This document shows, in pieces, positions 1-12,265 of a stretch of DNA of 64,000 bases. The position numbers were made by a program, and so were the translations under genes. The notes beneath the pieces are model-generated. The model had not been told where the DNA came from. It was given only the letters and a program-made list of their open reading frames with translations, and did not search any database. How positions within the stretch are numbered: the stretch's first letter is position 1; each line of letters begins with the position of its first letter. This DNA is from Leucaena leucocephala (Eukaryota > Streptophyta > Magnoliopsida > Fabales > Fabaceae): contig CM073551.1 in the NCBI GenBank assembly GCA_037074615.1, forward strand, positions 22,071,750 through 22,135,749, given 5' to 3'.

Positions 1-278
1 TCGCCATATATATAAGATTTTTCTTAATTGAATTCCTGAGCAGTTTGGTCACGTGCTTTGAATTGCATTGTCTGATGTATCCTCTGTTAGATTGATTTTG
101 TCTATTATTCTGGTTTGGCTTTTCTGGGTTATGAGAGTTTAATATTTCTCATTTTTCTTTCTGGGCTTGTGATTTACTTACTTGATATCTTTCTTTTCTC
201 CTTGGTCGTTTGTCGAAGCGAAATTCGATTAATTATTTCTTGTGGTTTCAAAGTTGATAGATTGGGGTAAGGGGAGAT

Positions 279-2684
279 ATGGGAAGGTTGTTCTTGATCA
301 ATCTGGAAGGAAACATCTATAGCTGCAAGCACTGCCGTACACATCTTGCCCTTCTTGATGACATCATTTGCAAGGTTTCATTTCTCTTCCCTGAAACTTG
401 AATTTAACTTTCTGGAATTGGATTGTGCAGTGTTCTTATGGACATTTCTGGCTTTTCTATGGAGAATAGATATAAGCTGATAAGCTAACTAGGAAGTCCC
501 ATTATTGGGATGATAGGGGGCACACAATGAACCTGAAAGGGAGTGAAGGAGTATAATTTTAGAGGAGGAGACAAGATATGAGGAAATCAATTGAATGAAA
601 AATCATACATGATCAGATATATAACATTACGTCTTAAATCATATTGTGCTGTCTTTGAAGCACTGCAATTATAGGGAGGAGCTGTATCTGGGTCTGTCTC
701 AGGGTCTTTAATGTGTTTTAAACGTTTATATTAACACTCAGACTGATATACTGAACTGCCCTATTAGGAATCTAATCATCACTCTTTTAATCAGTAGAAA
801 AACTTATTTAAAGACATATCAGATACGATTCTTCAATGTCATTTCTCTTGCCAATGCTTCATCTTGTTCTGTTGATAAATTCATCTGTTGTCATGTGATT
901 CTTTGACTGTAGAAAGATCTTTTCTTTGCGCTATATCACGCATATTTTGGAGAGAGTAGGAAAGTCTCACTTTATACACCTTGTCCTGAAGTCGTAATTG
1001 TTATTCATGTTTGAAAGGGTGTTGTTTAATTGAAATGCAACTTTTGTTATCTAAAGAACTTGCATAGATGACTCTTGTACACAATGATGAGACAATTTTC
1101 CTTATTAAGGAGGAGAAATTAAATTGGCGCAGCACATAATATTAGTGGTACGATCCTTCAATCAGTCTTCGAGTGTAGCAGAACTTGATAACTTTGATTT
1201 TATCTCCATCAAAGTATGCCAATTTTTTCAATCATGAAGTTGTGAGATTACAGTCTTTTAATTGAAAAATCCACTCAACCTTCAGTATTTTATGTCACAA
1301 TGTGGATCTTTGTGAGAAATAGAGTTGTCATTTTTTATCTACAGCAGTCTTTTTACTTAGTCTTCTCCTCTTGTGACTTCTTATTTTGAAAGAAGAGAAG
1401 CATTTGGGAAACTAACATCGTAATTGATAGTGCTTAGTCTTCTCCTCTTGTGACTTCTTGTTTAGAAAGAAGAGAAGCATTTGGGAAACTAACATCGTAA
1501 TTGATTTTATCTTCCTTTCCACGATTTTCTATATGCATTCTGAATCCTTAATTTGTACTATGCATTTCACATATTTCTTACATCCTGAAAATGGAATCAT
1601 AAGTGCAATCTTTTTTTTTGATACAATCATAAGTGCAATCTAACTCTGCTTTTTTTGTTTTTTTTCCCTTTCATAGTCTTTCCATTGCAGGCATGGGAAG
1701 GCTTACCTTTTTAATGAAGTGTAAGTGTTATTTCAAGTTGACAAAAGCATTAGAAGTTGGGAATGTAGATTCTGTTTATGCTGCTGTGTTTATAATTTTA
1801 ACATTTCTAGAATTTGCAATATCTTGAGAGAAGCCCAATAATTTGGGTACCTGCTTCATCAGTTCATCTTGAATGTGTTGATGGGGAATTCTTCCAGATT
1901 GAAAATTTTCAAGTTCTGGTGTGAGGTCAGGGTGAACTTACGAGGAATTTTTTGTCTTCTTGATTTCTCTTATGACAGTGTGAATGTCACAGTTGGGGAG
2001 AAAGAAGATCGGATGATGATAACAGGATTGCATACTGTTGTTGACATATTCTGTGTCACATGTGGATCCATTGTTGGATGGAAATATGTAAGGAGCATCT
2101 TTAAGAGATCATTATTTGGATTGTTTTCTTGTCATGCTGTTGTTATTGTGAAGTGTTCCTTAATGCCTATTCCGCTTCTGTAATTTTTAGGAGGCTGCAC
2201 ATGAGAAAAGCGAGAAGTACAAAGAAGGAAAATTCATTCTTGAAAGGTAACCAGTCCAGTCTATTATTCTTTACTGTCCTTTTTGGGTATCATCACAATG
2301 CCCCCGAAGGCCCGAACGTTCCTTGAGATCAAATCTTCTCTTCGGGCGATCTTAAGAGTGTACTCCGTCATATGAGCCTGATGCATTTAGAATTTCTACC
2401 TCTTAAAACGCTTTCCAAAGGAATCAAACCTACATTAGTATGGATACACCATCTTTGTGTATCAACTGAGCTAACCCCTTTGATACTAGATTATTATCTT
2501 TTGTTGAGGTTACTATACCATTTCATCACGTTGGCCTTTATTTTTTGGGCGGTTCATTAAAACACCTTTTTGATGACATGATCTGTTCTTGAGTAGGTTT
2601 AAGGTTATTGGCCCTGATGGCAGCAGGTACTTGCAAGCTCAAGAAGCTCATGTCGCTGCTGGAAGTGATGGTGATGACGCTTGA
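279..2684 (+). CDS. Yippee-like zinc-binding protein, left copy (5 exons, 130 aa)
   Basis: Exons are 279-374, 1677-1720, 1979-2087, 2191-2246 and 2597-2684; phases join exactly to give 130 residues. The single Yippee domain fills the protein. Zinc-ligand pairs are seen as CKHC (Cys16/Cys19) and CVTC (Cys72/Cys75), followed by GSIVGWKYEAAHEKS and the usual KEGKFILE tail. The family is small, conserved across eukaryotes and structurally related to the cereblon/Mis18 fold; the plant role is poorly known, so no specific function is claimed. The ATG at 279 begins the family-typical MGRLFLI. The gene is the first member of the left block and has an intact inverted paralogue at 53,835-56,145. Compared with that copy it has Cys31, Cys36 and Asp57 where the other has Ser, Ser and Glu. 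Confidence 0.93.
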
Positions 2685-3603
2685 TTTGCGCATGTTAGGA
2701 TAATTTAATTTCATATTTGAATTGTACATTCTGTATGTTATTATTCTCTTTCAAATACACCATATCATTACTTAGAATAGGTTGCTTTGAAACTTAGGAG
2801 TCTCTTCCTCCCTTCCCTGAGATGATTTGAAGCTAGTTTCTTATTTGGTTTTTCAATGAATATGAAATTGCTGAAGCAAGAAGAAACTAGAAGCATTGGT
2901 TGGACGAAAAAATTATGTTTGGTGATAGTAGTTCAAGATGTTGAAGGGAAATTGCAGAACATATGGCAGTGAAGAACAAGGCAAACACCTGAATATTATT
3001 CCCTTGAGGGCATGACTAGGGTATTAACTAGTAACAATACATTTTAACCGAGTCACCACTGAAAAAATGAGTAGGCTTTGAAATACCCATTCAGCTTTAT
3101 GATGAGGAAACATGCCAACTGTTTAATCCTAGAATTGTTAGTACTATTGTGTAGGCAATCTCCTTTACATGGTTCAGGCACCTTTTTAGACCTTGGCTCC
3201 AAAGCATGCAAAACCAGATGCCTTAGATTTTTGAAGTTTATAAAGTAAATCTCGGAAGATACAATGCTGACATTGGGATTGTCTTGAGTTGAAATAATGA
3301 GTGTTCTTTTGACCAAATAGAAACAATGGTGGAGTTTAAGCTTTTGGATCCCATGCCATCCTTAACCTCTTCAATATTATTTATTGGATCATATTCTTAA
3401 TTAATCTAATAGTTTAAGATATAATTAATGAGATTTTAAATAAAAACAATCTTAAGAAAATGTAATTAATATTGCACTAAATGACTTAAGATAAGGATAA
3501 TCTATTTATTCTAAAAAGGGGTTACATATTTTTATGACTTAAGTTGTAAAAAGACTTCAAGCCCTCCAACTTTCTTTATGTTGATTTGTCAATGTGAGGG
3601 ATT
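2685..3603. other. Yippee 3' flank, shared by both inverted blocks
   Basis: Non-coding sequence after the Yippee stop. It is closely matched in inverse orientation by about 53,110-53,830. A minus-strand frame of 87 codons (3053-3316) is open in both copies but begins with TTG and matches no family I know, so it is not called as a gene. Confidence 0.7.
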
Positions 3604-3880
3604 TTTATTTTAGTGCAAAATTTGTTAGAAAGGGGTTGAGTTCATCTACAATCTAAAAGTAGGGCAAAGTCTCTCTTCTTCCTAAGCGATACTAATATCA
3701 GGTAGGGCGAGCTGTCTATTATCCTCATACGTAAATTTAGACACCTAAGAGTTAGGATGCATCCCTAGGAGCCGCGATTGGGTACAATAAAATGGTACTC
3801 CTTAGTAATCGAACACGTTTCAAATAGTCATATGTCTCATCCTTTCTCTAGTTAAATCTAATGGATTGTTGTGAGAGATT
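3593..3880 (-). repeat. tRNA-derived SINE-like element, family D (copy 1)
   Basis: Body about 3604-3869, flanked by near-identical direct repeats TGTGAGGGATT (3593-3603) and TGTGAGAGATT (3870-3880). It contains the family marker GGCGAGCTGTCTATTATCC and the CTCATACGTAAA segment shared with copies at 4804, 26,325 and, more diverged, 10,229 and 50,480. The corresponding place in the right block (about 53,060-53,110) lacks it, so it inserted after the blocks separated. Family name unknown to me. Confidence 0.65.
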
Positions 3881-3948
3881 AATTCCTCCTTCTTTTTAGT
3901 TATAAAATTTTTGAAAAAGAGTTAGCTGTAGATGCTATTTTTCTTTTG

Positions 3949-4170
3949 GGCCATAATGGATAGTTTTTTTTTTGTTGCCCACCCGGTTCACCGGAGCTTT
4001 GCCCCGACTACATCCGGATCCGATCCGCGTCGCGCACCTGGCTATGGTGGGTGAGTCTCCCAACGGGGATTTTCTGCGTACGCCAAGGCTCGAACTCGAG
4101 ACCTCGCTTAAGCAATACCGAACCGCTTATCACTCGGACTAATCCCCGTTGGTGGCCATAATGGATAGTT
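3949..4170 (-). repeat. GC-rich tRNA-derived SINE with 17-bp target duplication
   Basis: Body 3966-4153, flanked by perfect direct repeats GGCCATAATGGATAGTT (3949-3965 and 4154-4170). Read on the minus strand it starts CCAACGGGGATTAGTCCGAG (pol III box A-like), has a box B-like GAGTTCGAGCC about 45 bases later, and ends in a poly-A stretch (T-run at 3964-3973 on +). The body is much richer in GC than its surroundings. The same target site in the right block carries a different SINE family, described separately. Confidence 0.85.
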
Positions 4171-4787
4171 ATTTTACTTATTTATTTGCGCTCTTCACTA
4201 AAACATAGCCTTTATGGTATGAAAAAAAATGAGCATGGCCATTTTATTGGGCCGTTTGTTTTGAAAATCGTGGCCATAATATGATGGTAAATAAGGAATG
4301 CCACGTGGGCTAGGCTAAAATATAAAAAATAAACTAAAAATATTAAAAATGTGGCCCAAGTGCAACGGTGCGTTTCGATGAGATCCATCATCTTCCACCT
4401 CGATCGTGTTAGGGTTCGCAGATTTACAGTTCATCGTCATTCCTTCACGCTGGGAGTTCACACCGGAGGCCATTATCGGATGCGTAATAAGTGCGATTTG
4501 TAGAGAAAATACGTGATAGATTATCTCAACTCCTTATTTGTTTGATATCGCTTGATCGAGAGATCTAAAAACATCAACTATATCATGCGAAACGGTGAGT
4601 TATGCATTCTCCGTTTGGGCATCAAGCATAGCCTTCTGAGCCTGGTGTAGTGTAGTTAGAATGTGTTTATCTGGTAAATGAAAGGAAATACGATGTTATC
4701 GGAATTTGCTTATTTTTATTTATGATGGATGGGCGTTTTGGGCCCGTGGCATTATATTTATAGACACTTAATTACTCCTGCAAATCA

Positions 4788-5054
4788 TAGACGTTTTATT
4801 TTTTTTTTATACAATTTTTTTTTTTAAAAGTTAGACTTATCACGATCTGATGCAATTTTTTTTTAGTGATACTAAGTAAGACGAACTGTCTATTATCCTC
4901 ATACGTAAACCTAAATACTCAGAAATTAAAATATTTCATTAAACATCATAACTAAAATTATAATAAAATAATATTTTTTAAAAATTAAATATATTTTAAA
5001 TAGTAACACGTCTACCAGTTACACTAACGATGATGGGTTAGACGTTTTATTTTT
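4788..5054 (-). repeat. SINE-like element, family D (copy 2)
   Basis: Body about 4804-5038 between direct repeats TAGACGTTTTATTTTT (4788-4803 and 5039-5054). It shares GTGATACTAAGTAAGACGAA and CTCATACGTAAACCTAAA with the other family D copies. It is absent at the matching place in the right block, where a different MITE and another D copy are found nearby. Confidence 0.7.
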
Positions 5055-6350
5055 ATATGTTGCTTAAGTCCAGTAATTTGCATGTCTTTGGATTATTGTA
5101 CCTGTGTTATGGGTGTTTTAGTTTTTGTTCATGTACCGGGGTTGAGTTCTTAGCCCGGTCCAAAAAAAAAAAAAATAGTTCAAAGAATCGGGCATTTTCA
5201 GGCCGAACTAATTATCCGACTGGGAGGGCATCAGGCAATTATACTAAAAAGCCCATCTTAAAAAAAACAACAGAAAAAAAAGGAAGAAAAATAAGAAAAA
5301 CAGAGAGAGACATCTTCCCCATTCCCGTCGAGTTTAAGCATTAGCAGGGAGCAGCTTCAGGAACATTTTCCCTCTCACTCGAAAACCCCATTGCCTTTCC
5401 CCTTTTCCTTCTCGCCGGTGTGGTGCGTGTGCAGATTTTCGCTTCATCAGCCCCTCCTCTTCGTTTTCAACTCCGTCGTCCTCCTCCGTCCTTTTTCAGT
5501 CCGCCGTCGGTGGGTATTAGCTTCTTCCTCTGTTCGCGACGCTTCCGTGGTGAAGCTGGGTGAGTATTTTGCTTCTTGTTTATTCTTCCCTTTTCTGCGT
5601 CTGGTGGTACGATTGAAGCGTGTGTTGCTGTTTGTGCGCTTCAGTTTTCTTTGTTCTTCAGCGTCGGACCCGTCTCTGTCCCTTTGTTCTGTTGCTGTGA
5701 GTGAGGTTTAGGGGTTCAACCACTCATTTCCTCGTTCCTTCATCGTCTTTTCTGTGAGTGATAAGCTCGAATTCTTTTTTTCCTTGGCTGTTGCTGCTGA
5801 TTGAAATTATTAGATTAAAAATGTTTATTGGCAAAGAGGAAGGATCTTATATTAACTTTGTTGAGACTTTCTGATTGTTTTGAGAGCTTAAGAGACTTCA
5901 TTGATGCTTGGGAGTATATTGTTTGCTGGTAGTTTATGAATTGGGTAATTAGGGTATCCACTTACCTAGTTTCCTCACTCGATGGGTATCAGGAAAACCA
6001 GCAATAGTTAATGAAGAGAGATTATTCGTTTACCTTCTTGATCTCTTCCCCAATCCCTGGCACTTATAAAGTAAAATTTTATGAAAAAGGTATATAGCAG
6101 CACTTTCACTGTTGCTTAAAGATAACAAACTCTACAACTCCATGGTTGTGGTGAACTATTCTAAACTTGAGTTCTTTTATGCTTGTGGACTGTTAAAGGA
6201 TTAACCTTGAGCAATAAGCTAGTACACCGAGCTAGGGGGAATTGAAGGTAAAAGGATGAAGATGATGTTTTTTTGCTGACCAAGTTTGTATCTTTTACTC
6301 TTTCTCTGCTAATTACTCTCCCTGTTTTTTGAGTTCACCTCACAAGAAGG
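5055..6350 (+). promoter_or_regulatory. PAC promoter, 5' UTR exon and leader intron
   Basis: The stretch 5140-5345 is probably promoter. A pyrimidine-rich leader from about 5345 ends at a good donor (CTGG|GTGAGT, exon end 5559). The intron that follows reaches the coding exon region near 6330. The leader has a long frame without ATG (its apparent start at 5391 is TTG), so I treat it as untranslated. The segment 5055-6222 is matched in inverse by 49,372-50,480 of the right block, where the donor GT has become AT. Similarity stops at about 6222. Confidence 0.55.
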
Positions 6351-9323
6351 ATGGGAATGTCGGTCTTGGCTCTCACGTGCCCTTGCTTTTTGCCATCAAT
6401 TGTTTCTTGTTCATCCCTTTTAAGGGTTCCTACATCTTCTTGCAAATACACATCAAGCCCAGGTCAGTAATTTCCAGTATTTTTGGTTCTATTCATCTTG
6501 TGATTTGTGTGTCATTAATCGCCACTACACTCTGGGTTTTGGTGACAGTTTTAAGGAGATGCGTGGGCAAGGAAAAGGAAGAGGTACTACTGGAAGGGAT
6601 GCCAAAGGAGTATTATGATGATGTATGTATGCAGGTTTCTCTGTCATACGAGATGTCTTTTTCCATCTATGGCTGAACTAGGTTTTTCCCTCTTTCATTT
6701 TATTGCTTTATAATGATTTAGCCGAGATGATTTGCACTTTTGCCTTTGTGAGACAAACCTTGCCATCTGAATTAATTTAAGATAGTTTATTAGATATCAC
6801 AGCCTTTTGCAGGTTGCAGTTAGTTTTGTTGTACTCAAATACTCATATAAGTAGGTGAAACACTATCTGTTTTGCAGATGTTTTAGCTCTGTTTTCAGAT
6901 TTCTTCAAAGTTGCTTTATTAGATTCCAAAATAAAATTTCTATTGCTTTAATTATTCTTGAATTCATGTGTTGTTTGTCAATCTGGGCGGTGCTTATACT
7001 ACATTTTTTTGTCCATGCTAACTACCTTGGCCAAATATATAATTCTTTCCTTATAAGCCTGACGTACACCTGATGTAACAATCATGACATATGAATTTAC
7101 AGCGGAGGCTTTTGTTCTTGGTTTACGGATATAATTATAAAAACACTAGACTTAGTGTTTATCTGCTTGCTTATGTGCTGTCTCGTCAAATTTAAAATAC
7201 AAATCCATTTAGGATTCTATTTGGATAGAATGCATTAACCTTCTATAGGACAGGAATGGCAAGCCCAACAACGTGAAAGGACGAAGAAGTTGCGGCGACT
7301 ACAAAAAGAGGAAGAGGAGGAAGAAGAAAGAAAACTTGAGGAATATCGTGAAATTGGGATGCGGTTGAAGGAATATCCACAAGAAGATGTCATTAAAGCT
7401 CGGAAATTGGTTTCAAGCTTTATTAGAGCTGCTGAAGAAGTAGAAGAGGTGATTGCTTAACACTTAACAAATCAATATCCTACTCATTATATGGTCAATA
7501 TATTTCATCGTGAGATGGCGTTTTTATTCAACTTACAATGAATGCATCTGAATACCTACTAAATGAAGGTATCAGTGATTGCATCCTGCATGCTGTGAGC
7601 TTAGCATGTGAAGGTAGTGCTATAAGCATAGGGTCCTTTGATGTCATGAATTGTTTCCTAATATCTCACACACACCACCATTTCTGGCTGGTAACCATCT
7701 AGTTGAATTTAGCTTACCGTATAGCTTGCTTGGAGAAGGAGAGTGGAAGATTGTATCCTGTTGGCTTCTGATTTAGTTGTTCATATTAAAGAAGCAAGAA
7801 AGAAATAAACATGAAACGAGTCCATTATTTCTGAAATTTTCCACTTGGTGATAGCATTTTTAACATTCTTTTGTATTAAATTCTTTCCCCATGCAATCAT
7901 AAATTTTTATCAGTGATAAATATGACTTGTTCATTTATTGATAACATGTGCACCTTTTCCACTTATAACAATTATATTGTAAATAAAATTTCGTCATTCT
8001 GGATAGCTTGAGTCTTTTCTTCTCTTTAATTCTGCATAGTTTTGTGCATGTTATACTTTGTTTTAGGCTTCTGTTTGCAAATATTTGAATTACTGGCTGA
8101 ATCTTCTATTGTAGAAAATTGAGGAAGCTGCTGAGAAAGGAGAACTTACCGAACTTGTTTTAATGGTCATATGGAATCGCCTTGATCTTGCCCGACGTGA
8201 TGTAAGTTGGTTTTTAGCATCTAAATTTACTTATAGGTATATCTTTCAATCAATTTGTGGGTGGGATTTCATCTTATGCTGAAATAAAATATTGATTTGA
8301 GGATCAAGAAGTGACATACTAATTCGTTTATAATTTCCATGACTATAGATGCCTTATATTCGAAATCTTTGATCATGAAGTTACTGAGCTGTTGTTTGTT
8401 CAAAATAATTGCTACAATTTGAGGGGGAATATCAGAGATACATCTTAGAATTTGTGAATTGTCTATTTCTAATGCAAGTATAATTTTTTCCCTCTTACAA
8501 TCTTTTTGTGCATGATCTTATCTTTCCAGGAGGAAAAGGATGCTGTTAGAAGTCTGGATCTGTTATACAGAAGGGTTGAGGTAAGATGCGCTCTTTTAAT
8601 TGGCTATTTAGGAGTACTTACAATCGAATATTCAATTTTTGTGACCAGCTTAGTTCCTTGATATATTACTATGACATCCTGCACAAATTTAAACTTGTTA
8701 CTCTTTATGTTCCTTTCCTGTGAGTTCTTATTGTTTTTTTTATAATGCAGACTGAGATCTTGAAACGCGAGGCTTCTCCTGCAATGAGGTTGCTAAATGA
8801 CCTTTTGATGATGCATGATGGCTTTAATGAACAAGAGTGGCTCAAGAATTGTAAAAAACGTATGGTTGATACATTTCCGCGAGAAGATCCATTTAGCATT
8901 CTGGTTCCACAAGGATTCGATATAGACAAGGTGTGTCCAATAGCTTCTGTTTGTTTCTAAAAGTAGTTTTTACAAAAGCCATGATTTGTGATTCTCAATG
9001 TATGGGCTGTGTATGTTGAGTTGCCTTACTGCATTTCTAAATTCATGTGACTATTTGATTGATATATAAACAATTTCATATGTTTTCAGCATCAAGGGCC
9101 GATAAGACCTAAGATTGAAGATGATGATGTTCTTTTGAGGGTGGACTTTGTAAGGGAGGTGGATGAATTGCTGCAAGAGGTTCGTTCTGAACAAGAAGAA
9201 GTGGATAATGAACCAGGGTTTGATCCTGAATCGGTTGCTAATAGATTGAAGCAACAAGAGAAGCAACGGACAATACACCAGGTAGAAGCTCTGCTTGACT
9301 TGGCCATTGGGCTGCAACTGTAG
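6351..9323 (+). CDS. PAC: PALE CRESS plastid protein (7 coding exons, 310 aa)
   Basis: Coding exons 6351-6462, 6549-6622, 7254-7448, 8115-8201, 8530-8580, 8751-8930 and 9090-9323 join in phase. The N-terminus (about 40 residues rich in Ser, Thr, Cys and Leu, few acids) looks like a chloroplast transit peptide; Met3 is an alternative start. Then come EEVLLEGMPKEYYDD, a highly charged helical Glu/Arg stretch, the ARKLVSSFIRAAEEVEE block, NRLDLARRDEEKDAVRSLDL, and a C-terminal part ending QEKQRTIHQVEALLDLAIGL. These segments and the length match the plant-specific PAC family, needed for chloroplast biogenesis and plastid RNA/ribosome maturation; the molecular mechanism is not settled. It lies between Yippee and LHCB4. 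Only its leader survives in the right block, and exon 6 is duplicated at 13,989-14,157. Confidence 0.9.
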
Positions 9324-10228
9324 CTTTTTGATCCATTCCTTCGATCACAAGAAAGGCTGCTGGGTCTTAGAATTGAATTTCAAAGTTTTTTCTTCATTCT
9401 CATCTCCATTTAGCTGTATAATAGTTTTTAGTTTTCAATGGGGCTGAGAACATATAGTGTCTGTAACCGAGTTAGCTCTACATTTGTCTTTAGTACCTCT
9501 AATATAAACGAAAATCAAATTGCTTTTAGATGAAAAGGATACGTGTAACAGTTTTGCCGAGTGAAATGATGTTGATATTCAGATTATATATAGGCCAATC
9601 CTTTATTTTGTTATTATACTTTGAAAAATTAATAATAGATCTCATCTGCCTAAAAGCGGGAGTTTTGGTCGAACGGTAAAGTTGTCTTCATTTGACTTGG
9701 GGGCCATGGGGTCAAGCTGTCAACACAACTTACTGTACAGCTATATTTGAATGGGGAGAAAAATGGGAGGAGAATAAGAAGAAAAATTACCCAAAAAAAA
9801 ATTATCATTTAGTTTTTTCACCTAGTATTTTTTTCCAAATCTTCTCATCCAAAAATAGGGTAAATGTTTTCTGACTACTTCTTCAATATGATTATTCGAC
9901 CGGTTAAAGATGAATATTGCCGGGCTCAATCAATTGAGATAATTTAGGTTATTTTTTTATGCACATAAATTCAAATATAATAATATGTTATGCTTAAACA
10001 GTCCTAAAAAAGCAAAATGCCCTCTGCGCACTGCATGGCATAATAAAAACACCTGATTTCCTTAAAAATTTGTCCTGCTATGAAATTGTAATGTAGTGTG
10101 AGTTTTCTTGATATTTTTCTCACAGGAAATCTTTACGAGATAAAATTGAATTACTTCCCAAGTTTTTGAATGCCAATAGCCCGATACGTTCAAATGTGGA
10201 AAGACAGATTTTTTTAAATGCGTACCAA
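9324..10228. other. PAC 3' flank and intergenic DNA with SINE debris
   Basis: PAC 3' UTR followed by AT-rich DNA. At about 9664-9745 is the head of an Au-type SINE: TTTTGGTCGAACGGTAAAG (box A-like), then GGGGGCCATGGGGTCAAGCTG (box B-like region). The usual 3' half is missing. Nothing else recognised. Confidence 0.5.
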
Positions 10229-10541
10229 TTACCTTTGAATTTAACTAGTAAATGGGTATTGGTGATATATAGAATTATTTAGAGTATATTAAATTTTTAG
10301 AAAGTATTATTTTATTATAATTTTAATCATAGCGTTTATAAAAGATATCTTAATTTTTAGTTATTTAAATTTATATTTAAAAGAATTAGATAGTTTTTTT
10401 ATCTAATATTAGTATAGTTTAGATAAAAGAAAAATTTCGTTTTACTTCTTAATTTTGAACTCAATTTTTTATAAAAAAATTTATAAAAAAAAAGTATTAA
10501 CTAAGGAAATTTTTTTGTAAAAAATAAAAAATGCGTACCAA
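10216..10541 (+). repeat. SINE-like element, family D (diverged copy)
   Basis: About 10,229-10,527 between direct repeats AAATGCGTACCAA. It shares the marker TATTATTTTATTATAATTTT and the downstream TTAAATTTATATTTAAA with the copy at 50,515-50,640, and the reverse complement of the former with the copy at 4804-5038. Very AT-rich and decayed, so the outer ends are approximate. Confidence 0.5.
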
Positions 10542-10689
10542 CTAATGAAAACATCATTTCAATGATAGATTAGTCTCAGAACCGGACTTAAGATTTTTTT
10601 AATATGTGCAGGGACAAGTGTCCACCACGACCACAAGCTTTCACCGTACTGTCACTGTCATGGACCAAAGTGGGGCCTACATTACTTCA

Positions 10690-10908
10690 ACCAGATAAGC
10701 TTCTAGATAAGATTTCCAACATCTCCACCGTCAGATGGATACGCTTCTCCATCCAACGGTAAATAACCGTCCACATTCGATTCTCTTATATGCCCGTGAT
10801 AAAGTACTCGTCAATATAATCTCCGGTTCTCTCACCACCCTCTTATTGCGAGTCACCTTCTTTTCTTCGCTTTACGAACGCATTACCGGCTCACGTTAGC
10901 ACACAGCC
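10690..10908 (+). promoter_or_regulatory. LHCB4 proximal promoter with two I-boxes and a TATA box
   Basis: Two GATAAG I-box motifs, typical of light-regulated photosynthesis promoters, lie at 10,694-10,699 and 10,706-10,711. A TATAT element at 10,787-10,791 is followed by a C/T-rich leader, and the ATG is 118 bases downstream of it. Function is inferred from motif and position. This region and exon 1 are absent from the truncated right copy. Confidence 0.6.
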
Positions 10909-12265
10909 ATGGCATCTTCCGCTTCCGCCGCATCTTCCTTCATCGGGACACGCCTCCCCGACGTGCACTCCACTTCGGGTCGGTTCGTGGCTCGGTTTGG
11001 TTTTGGTACCAAGAAAAGCCCGCCTAAGAAGGCATCGAAGCCTAGCTCCGACAGGCCACTGTGGTACCCGGGAGCGCAGGCGCCGCAATGGTTAGACGGA
11101 AGTCTCGTCGGCGATTACGGATTCGACCCGTTCGGTTTGGGAAAACCCGCGGAGTACTTGCAGTTCGAGCTGGACTCGCTGGACCAGAACCTTGCGAAGA
11201 ATTTGGCGGGTGATGTGATCGGGACTCGGACAGAGGCTGCCGATGTCAAATCGACGCCATTCCAGCCTTACAGTGAGGTTTTCGGCTTGCAGAGATTCCG
11301 TGAGTGCGAGCTCATCCATGGACGGTGGGCCATGCTTGCTACGCTTGGTGCCCTGGCCGTTGAATGGCTCACCGGCGTTACCTGGCAAGACGCCGGAAAG
11401 GTATGCCCTCACTGTTATTAATCGGTTTTGATTATATTATCGTCCTTTAATGCTTTTTTGTTGGAATTAAGTATAGTCCCTGCTTCAAACTTAGTGAATG
11501 AGAAACTAGTTCCAGATCAATTGCTCTTCTCAGGTGACCAAAGAAAAAATTTAGAAAACGTTTATTTATTTCCTCACACAACAAGTTTTCAGGAATTAAA
11601 AGTTAAATCTAGGTAATAAGTTTAGACCAAGCTGATATATTTTCTTTGCCAAGGACTACAATTTCTTTAACCCTGTGAAAAGCTTAGCTAGGAAATAATG
11701 GACTTGTTAATGCCTTGGTGGAATGATATTCTTGTTTCTTAAAGCAAACATAAGTAAACAAGTAGAATCTTCCTCTTGTTTGGCTTTAAGTTTGAGAAGT
11801 ATAAATCCCACAAATCAAAGTACCAGAACGTGTATGAATGAATAATTGTTGTCTGAAACTCTGAATAATCTTACATGCAACATGTTTCTCTCTTGATAGG
11901 TAGAGCTTGTTGAAGGTTCATCCTACCTTGGGCAACCTCTTCCCTTCTCAATTACCACATTGATCTGGATTGAGGTTCTGGTTATCGGATACATTGAGTT
12001 CCAGAGGAACGCCGAGCTGGACCCTGAGAAGAGGCTGTATCCCGGCGGCAAGTTCTTCGACCCTCTGGGTTTGGCCGCAGATCCGGAGAAGAAGGCCACC
12101 CTTCAACTTGCAGAGATCAAGCATGCTCGTCTTGCCATGGTGGCCTTCCTTGGCTTTGCTGTTCAAGCTGCTGCAACTGGCAAAGGCCCCCTCAACAACT
12201 GGGCAACCCATTTGAGTGATCCTCTTCACACTACCATCATTGACACTTTCTCTTCCTCCTCTTGA
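10909..12265 (+). CDS. LHCB4: Chlorophyll a/b-binding protein CP29 (LHCB4), 285 aa
   Basis: Two exons, 10,909-11,400 and 11,900-12,265, joined in phase 0. The N-terminus is a Ser/Ala-rich transit peptide followed by RFGFGTKK, the usual start of mature CP29. The extended stromal region (PLWYPGAQAPQWLDGSLVGD) and DYGFDPFGLGKPAEYLQF are characteristic. Chlorophyll-binding helix signatures are ECELIHGRWAMLATLGA (helix B) and EIKHARLAMVAFLGFAVQA (helix C/D), with FFDPLGLA between. CP29 is a monomeric minor antenna protein linking LHCII trimers to the photosystem II core in the thylakoid, and takes part in energy dissipation. Length matches the family. Light regulation is suggested by the I-boxes. 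A broken copy of exon 2 lies at 62,781-63,162 (-). Confidence 0.97.

Noticed and set aside
3053..3316. 87-codon minus-strand frame, also open in the right arm (53,203-53,466, +)
   Set aside because: Starts with TTG, resembles no family, and the differences between copies are largely amino-acid changing, which does not suggest selection for protein. Probably chance in duplicated non-coding DNA.
5391..5711. Frame in the PAC leader that could be a first coding exon with a transit peptide
   Set aside because: It begins with TTG and has no in-frame ATG. The ATG at 6351 gives a proper plastid transit peptide and joins in phase to the PAC exon 2 family signature.
9664..9745. tRNA-like sequence with box A and box B
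   Set aside because: No acceptor stem or clover-leaf closure; it matches the 5' part of an Au-type SINE, so it is not called a tRNA gene. The same applies to 25,128-25,230.
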